A stretch of DNA of 19,009 nt from Armatimonadota bacterium (GTDB taxonomy: Bacteria; Armatimonadota; UBA10988; DTZQ01), in NCBI GenBank assembly GCA_012961305.1, contig DTZQ01000091.1:1-19009 (forward strand), in the 5' to 3' direction. The position numbers were made by a program, and so were the translations under genes. Shown in pieces: positions 14,767 through 19,009 of this stretch; the stretch's first letter is position 1, and each line of letters begins with the position of its first letter. The notes beneath the pieces are model-generated. The model was not told where the DNA came from and did not search any database. It saw nothing but the letters and a program-made list of their open reading frames with translations.

Positions 14767-15882
14767 TTATCCCTTTATCCCAGTCAACGTGACCCCTTCG
14801 ATGAAGTGCCGCTGGGTGAAGAAGAAGACCACGATAACGGGCAGGGTGACCAGGGTGGAGGCTGCCATGAGCAGACTCCATTCGCTGCCGTGGGCCGTTT
14901 GGAACAGTTGCAGCGCGTAGGCCAAGTTCATCTTCTCCGGCGCACTGATGTAAATCAGGGGCCCCATGAAGTCGTTCCAAGAGGCCATGAATTGCATGAT
15001 GATGATGGCCGCGAGGGCTGGTTTAATGAGGGGCAGCATGATGCGCCAATAAATGCCGAAGAAACTGCAACCGTCAATTTTGGCCGCCTCCTCCAAATCG
15101 CGCGGAATGGTCAGGAAGAACTGTCGCAGCAGGAAGATGTAAAACGGCCCTCCACCCAAGAAGGCTCCCACCCATAGAGGCCGCAGGGTGTCCACCCAAC
15201 CCAGATGTTTGTAAATGAGGAACACGGGTATCATGGTTACCGCTGCCGGAAGCATCATCGTGCTCAGCAGCAGCACAAACAGCACCTCTCGCCCCGGCCA
15301 GCGCAAGCGGGCGAAGGAGTAGGCCACCAGCGAACTGGTGAACACGACACCGATGACGTTCATGAGCGTAATGTAGAGCGTGTTCAGCAGGAAGGTCAGG
15401 CCGTAGTGCGTGCCCTCGGGCAGGAACCGGAGCGCGTCGGGGTAGTTCTTCCACTGGAAGGGGCGGGGAATCCACTGCGGCGGAAAGACGAAAATTTGCT
15501 CATCCGGCTTGAGAGAGGTGGACACCAACCAGACAAAGGGCAGGATGAAAATGAGTGCGCCGGTGAGCAGGGCTTCGTGCAGGAGCACCTGCCGCCACAG
15601 TTCCCGCCGGGCCTTGCGTTCCCGCCAGGTATCGAACCGGCGGGGGATGTACCAATAGTACCAGGCGGCCCAGAGGCCCAGCACCAAAAAGGCAGGTATC
15701 CAGCCCAGCCACACCGCACTGGCCGCCAAGGGCACCAAGCCGAACAGCAGGTAGCCCCGCCAGGCGGGCAGAACCCAGGCCGGACGGGAGCGCCGGGGCC
15801 AACTGTCCAAGAGCATGACCAGCCAGAAGGCCCCCGTTAAGTAGCCCAAAAGGGCCGTAATTAGCCAGAGTGGAAATTGCAT
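14767..15882 (-). CDS. CUT1-type sugar ABC transporter permease (MalG-like) with N-terminal extension
   Basis: 371 residues. The MalG-like part begins near 100 (LLHEALLTGALIFILPFVWLVSTSLKP) and has the usual six helices. The cytoplasmic EAA loop (EEAAKIDGCSFFGIYWRIML) contacts the ATPase, and the end is HFIEGVTLTGIKG, typical of the family. Normal members are about 270-300 residues. Here about 95 extra N-terminal residues hold three further hydrophobic segments (about 5-25, 43-58, 61-79) and a basic stretch (RRFDTWRERKARRE). AAAGGT precedes the ATG, 47 bases after the fusion gene, so the two form a transporter pair. No ABC ATPase is in the window; a shared MsmK/MalK-type subunit is inferred. 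The sugar is unknown. Confidence 0.9.
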   Translation of the reverse strand: MQFPLWLITALLGYLTGAFWLVMLLDSWPRRSRPAWVLPAWRGYLLFGLVPLAASAVWLGWIPAFLVLGLWAAWYYWYIPRRFDTWRERKARRELWRQVLLHEALLTGALIFILPFVWLVSTSLKPDEQIFVFPPQWIPRPFQWKNYPDALRFLPEGTHYGLTFLLNTLYITLMNVIGVVFTSSLVAYSFARLRWPGREVLFVLLLSTMMLPAAVTMIPVFLIYKHLGWVDTLRPLWVGAFLGGGPFYIFLLRQFFLTIPRDLEEAAKIDGCSFFGIYWRIMLPLIKPALAAIIIMQFMASWNDFMGPLIYISAPEKMNLAYALQLFQTAHGSEWSLLMAASTLVTLPVIVVFFFTQRHFIEGVTLTGIKG

Positions 15883-15929
15883 GGTTTACCTTTGGTGGGA
15901 AGTTTTGAGGTTAGCATCTCATAAGAGCC

Positions 15930-18290
15930 CTACTCACCCTCATAATGTACCCAGCGGGGGGCGAACTTCAACTGAACCAGGGTGAGGACCAGGATAATCA
16001 CAAATAGGAACCAGGCCATCGCCGAGGCATAGCCCATTTTGAAATACTGGAAGGCGTTTTGGAACAGGTAAAGCACCGGCACCAAAGTGCTGTCCACGGG
16101 CCCGCCTCCGGTCATGATGTACACGTCCACAAACCGCTGCAAACTGCCGATGGTGCCCATGATGAGGTTGAAGAAGATGTAAGGGGTGAGCATGGGAATG
16201 GTCACGTGCCAGAACTTATGCCAGGCAGTAGCCCCGTCCAAATCGGCCGCCTCGTAGAGGTGTTGCGGAATGCCCTGCAAACCCGCCAGCCAAATTATCA
16301 TCCCTCCGCCTGCCCCCCACAGGCCCATGAGAATCAGCGAGGGCTTGGACCAGTGCTCGCTGGCCAGCCACTTGGGAGCCTCCCAGCCAAACCAGGCCCC
16401 CAAGGTCTGGCGGAAAAGGGAGTTGACCAGCCCAAACTCCGGGTTCAAAATCCACACCCACAGGATGGCATTGGCCACCGCAGGCACAATGGAGGGCAGG
16501 TAGTAAATGGTGCGATACCAGGACATTCCCCGGACTTTGGCGTTGAGCAGCAGGGCCAGGCCCAAACCCACCGCCATGCCCAGGGGAATGCCCAATACGG
16601 ACAGGTAAGCCACGTTCCACACCGTCTTCCACACCAGCGGGTCCCGGCCCAGTTCGCGGTAATTGTGCCAGCCCACATAGCGCGCCGGGTGAAGCACATC
16701 GTAGTCGCAGAAACTGAAAATAATGGAGGCAATGATGGGCCCAGCCGTGAAAATCAGAAAGCCCAAAATCCAAGGCGAGGCAAATAGCCAGCCGGCAAAG
16801 GCCTCCCCCCGCATCAACTTCCCCACCGGCCCAGCCCGCTTCAAGGCCCGAACCCCCAGGAGAAGCAGCAGAACCACCCCACTGCCCACCAGGGCCAGCG
16901 GAATCCGCCAGTTCAGCAAGGGGAATTTCTCCCGCTGGAAAACTTTTTCCAGTTCCTTTTGGACCTTCTCCCGACCCTCCCGCAGGGCTTCTTGGGGCGA
17001 TTTCTGGTGGTGAATGGCCAACTCGAAGGCCCGCACGTGCTCGTCCCAGAGCCGCTGGCCAACGAAAGTCACCGGGCGGAACTTGCTGACCGGCATAAGG
17101 TCCAGGAAAGTGCGCAGGGCCCGGCGCAGTTTGGGCTCCTGGGGGGCGAAGCGGCGGAAGATTTCCTCGTCCACTTTGACATTGGCTGTCATATTGGGCA
17201 CGTAGGGCCGGCCCAGGCTGAAATTGTACGCCTGCTGGGCCCGGTTGAGCACCAGCCAGCCCTCCAACGAGGTCATCCACTTGATGAACCGCCAGGCTTC
17301 CTCCACGTGCCGGGCACCCCGGGGGATGGCCAGAGAAAAGCCGCCTGACCAGGTGATAAACGGCGGTTCTCCCTTGAACCGTCCCTCCCCCCGCCGCCGG
17401 GCAGCGGGCACCGGCGCCGGAGCCACCCCGAAGTCCAGGTCCGGCGCGTAGCGGGCAATGCCGTTGAGCACCCAGTTGCCGTCAATCTTCATGGCCACTT
17501 TGCCGGTGTAGAAGGGGTCTAAGGCCTCCGTCTGAAAGGTGGACTGGAACGCGCCGATGGCCTCGGCCCCCTTGAGGGCGTCGTAAATGCTAACCATGTA
17601 CTCCAAAGCGCCGACAGTGTAGGGGTTGTCCAGGGTGCAGGTGCGCCCATCGGGGGACATAAACTCACCTCCGTTCTGCCAGGAGTAGAGGTAGAGCCAA
17701 CTGTTGCCAAAATTGGGAATGAAACCGATGCGGGCGAAACTCCCATCGGGGTTGTACTCGGTCAGTTTGAGGGCGTAGTCGTAGAGTTCCTCCCAGGTTT
17801 GGGGCGGACGTTCGGGGTCCAGGCCGGCCTCGCGGAACAGGCTTTTGTTCCAGTACAGGGCCCGGCAGTCAGTACCGTAAGGGATGGCGTAAACGTGGCC
17901 CTGATAGCAGGCCTCCTGCCAGCAGGCCGGGTAGAAATCCTCCGGGCGAATCCCGTCCCGCTCAATGAGGGCGTCCAGGGGCATGAAGGCATCGCGACTG
18001 GCCCAGTCGCCGATGGTGAAACGGTCCTGGTCAATCACATCCGGCGGCACGTGGCCGGCGATGGAGGTCATCAACTTTTGGGGGTTCATACCCCCCGCGC
18101 CCATGCTGAGGAGCACCACATCAATGTCCGGGTTCCGCCGCTCGAACTCCCGCACCGCCGCGTCCAGTCCTTTGGTCTCTTCTCCCAGCACCATCCCCCA
18201 GACCACCAATTTCGTTTTGGCCGCCACGGGGGAGAGGGCCAGGGCCAATCCTATGCCCAATCCCCAGCACCAAATCCACCGGGCTTTCAC
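15930..18290 (-). CDS. Sugar ABC transporter: solute-binding protein fused to MalF-like permease
   Basis: 786 residues from a GTG with GGAGG nine bases upstream. An in-frame GTG at 18347 adds 19 residues before the signal peptide and lacks a good site. The order is: signal peptide (1-24, GLGIGLALALSPVAA); a family 1 extracellular binding domain (about 26-440; QTWEELYDYALKL, FYTGKVAMKIDGNWV, EEAWRFIKWMTSLEGW); a charged linker; one transmembrane helix (about 464-480); a basic cytoplasmic turn (RALKRAGPVGKLMR); and a six-helix MalF/UgpA-like permease (about 500-786) with its EAA loop (EAADLDGATAWHKFWHVTIP). These are normally two proteins. The extra helix and positive-inside turn put the receptor outside and the EAA loop inside, so the topology is consistent. 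It follows the oxidoreductase by 128 bases and precedes the MalG-like permease. Confidence 0.9.
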   Translation of the reverse strand: MKARWIWCWGLGIGLALALSPVAAKTKLVVWGMVLGEETKGLDAAVREFERRNPDIDVVLLSMGAGGMNPQKLMTSIAGHVPPDVIDQDRFTIGDWASRDAFMPLDALIERDGIRPEDFYPACWQEACYQGHVYAIPYGTDCRALYWNKSLFREAGLDPERPPQTWEELYDYALKLTEYNPDGSFARIGFIPNFGNSWLYLYSWQNGGEFMSPDGRTCTLDNPYTVGALEYMVSIYDALKGAEAIGAFQSTFQTEALDPFYTGKVAMKIDGNWVLNGIARYAPDLDFGVAPAPVPAARRRGEGRFKGEPPFITWSGGFSLAIPRGARHVEEAWRFIKWMTSLEGWLVLNRAQQAYNFSLGRPYVPNMTANVKVDEEIFRRFAPQEPKLRRALRTFLDLMPVSKFRPVTFVGQRLWDEHVRAFELAIHHQKSPQEALREGREKVQKELEKVFQREKFPLLNWRIPLALVGSGVVLLLLLGVRALKRAGPVGKLMRGEAFAGWLFASPWILGFLIFTAGPIIASIIFSFCDYDVLHPARYVGWHNYRELGRDPLVWKTVWNVAYLSVLGIPLGMAVGLGLALLLNAKVRGMSWYRTIYYLPSIVPAVANAILWVWILNPEFGLVNSLFRQTLGAWFGWEAPKWLASEHWSKPSLILMGLWGAGGGMIIWLAGLQGIPQHLYEAADLDGATAWHKFWHVTIPMLTPYIFFNLIMGTIGSLQRFVDVYIMTGGGPVDSTLVPVLYLFQNAFQYFKMGYASAMAWFLFVIILVLTLVQLKFAPRWVHYEGE

Positions 18291-18418
18291 TTCCCTTGGC
18301 CTCCTCACCGGGCAGTTGTCGGCCGCTGGCTCGTAATTAGCCACCACGCAGAACGAAGTGTCCTACGAGGAAAGCAAAACGATACCTCGCTACCTGGTTT
18401 ACTGCTCATCCACCAACT

Positions 18419-19009
18419 TCATTCCTCCACCCGGATGGCTCGCCCCCTCCGGGCGGATTCGTAAGCGGCAAGCACCACCCGTAGGTTCCACCATCCGTCC
18501 TCGCCAGGAACGGCCGGCGGACGGTCGCTCAGAATGGCATCGCTGACATCCTCGATTTCCGCCTGGTAGATGTTGACCACCTCGGGGGGCTTGATTTCGA
18601 CCTCCTCAACCTCCGCGCGCACCTGAGCGGCCTCGTAGCCTCTCTCCTCGGCGGGCAGACAGGCGACCAGGGTCCCCGTGGACATTTGCCCAATCGTGCC
18701 TCGCCCGTTCACCCGGCCCTGGGAGCCGTACAGTTCCAACATGTTTACCGAAGCCTCGTCGGGCACGTTGAAGTGCACGTCCACGAAGCCCGTGGCGCCG
18801 CTGGCGAAGCGCAGCAGGACGATGGCCGTATCCTCGACGGGGTAGTCTTGGACGATGTTGGCAGTGAAAGCCGTGACCTGGGTGGTCCGGCCCAGGTACA
18901 TCTCCAGCAGGTCAATGCAGTGAGTACCCAGGTCCAGGAGTGCCCCTCCACCGCCCTGCTCAGGCACCTGCCGCCAAGCCCCTTCCAGGGGGGGATACCA
19001 GCAGGTCAA
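18419..19009 (-). CDS. Gfo/Idh/MocA-family oxidoreductase, C-terminal part (gene enters from the right edge)
   Basis: 196 visible residues, open at the window edge; the N-terminal Rossmann NAD(P)-binding half lies outside. The visible part is the alpha/beta substrate domain: GGGALLDLGTHCIDLLEMYLG is the family motif with the catalytic-region histidine. Next come DTAIVLLRFASGATGFVDVHF and MLELYGSQGRV, and the C-terminal helix region (YQAEIEDVSDAILSDRPP). Members oxidise or reduce sugars, inositols or their derivatives with NAD(P). Its place upstream of a CUT1 transporter suggests it acts on the imported sugar. The true start and full length cannot be seen. Confidence 0.9.
   Translation of the reverse strand: MTCWYPPLEGAWRQVPEQGGGGALLDLGTHCIDLLEMYLGRTTQVTAFTANIVQDYPVEDTAIVLLRFASGATGFVDVHFNVPDEASVNMLELYGSQGRVNGRGTIGQMSTGTLVACLPAEERGYEAAQVRAEVEEVEIKPPEVVNIYQAEIEDVSDAILSDRPPAVPGEDGWWNLRVVLAAYESARRGRAIRVEE

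Noticed and set aside
14753..14980. Upstream in-frame extension of the ProRS-like gene by 76 residues
   Set aside because: It overlaps the 3' end of the permease gene, and the protein from 14752 begins exactly as ProRS proteins do (MRARQLFLPTLR).
16216..17280. 354-codon minus-strand open frame in another phase inside the fusion gene
   Set aside because: Gly/Pro/Ala-rich shadow in the same strand; the permease and binding domains lie in the other frame without interruption.
18291..18347. Longer start of the binding-protein/permease fusion at GTG 18347
   Set aside because: It adds 19 polar residues before the signal peptide; the GTG at 18290 has a well-spaced GGAGG.
18340..18418. Possible terminator or promoter between the oxidoreductase and fusion genes
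   Set aside because: Only a five-pair CGAGG/CCTCG stem with a 14-base loop is found, and no convincing -35/-10 pair.

Overview
This is a 19 kb bacterial chromosome window at roughly 60% GC. Coding is dense, most genes have clear Shine-Dalgarno sites, and there are classical sigma-70-type promoters. I see no rRNA, tRNA, transposase, phage gene, CRISPR array or long repeat. The gene content suits an uncultured saccharolytic, corrinoid-using bacterium: CUT1 sugar ABC transporter, Gfo/Idh/MocA oxidoreductase, sialidase-fold protein, UroD-type methyltransferase, QueG/RdhA-like Fe-S proteins, DUF362 and creatininase. An Armatimonadota-like or related candidate phylum is my low-confidence guess, and nothing in the window fixes the taxon.

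Layout. Minus strand, 1-4089: the start of a response regulator, a KdpD-type histidine kinase, an Asp-box sialidase-like protein with its own promoter, and a DUF362 protein behind a perfect consensus promoter overlapped by an 18-bp palindrome. Plus strand, 4384-6453: a CLC chloride channel/transporter with CBS and TrkA-C domains, divergent from DUF362. Minus strand, 6528-9487: a three-gene operon of two tandem QueG/RdhA-like Fe-S paralogues (stop and start overlap as TGATG) followed by a UroD-family methyltransferase. Plus strand, 9631-12973: an exported repeat protein, an exported TolB-like/TPR protein and a creatininase-family amidohydrolase. Minus strand, 13076-19009: a partial Gfo/Idh/MocA oxidoreductase, a solute-binding protein fused to a MalF-type permease, a MalG-type permease with extra N-terminal membrane segments, and a prolyl-tRNA synthetase homologue.

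The most notable items are in the last block. The ProRS homologue keeps the domain order, an intact-looking editing (INS) domain and the anticodon-binding domain. It has lost the class II catalytic arginines of motifs 2 and 3, the proline-binding TxE threonine and the GGSxSHEF loop, so it looks like a pseudo-synthetase that may act as an editing or binding factor. The binding-protein/permease fusion puts the sugar receptor and channel in one chain. No ATPase is encoded in the window, so a shared MsmK/MalK-type ATPase elsewhere is implied. Several start codons are placed by ribosome-binding sites rather than by the longest reading frame: CLC 4384, UroD 7508, TPR 10748, ProRS-like 14752, and the fusion at GTG 18290.
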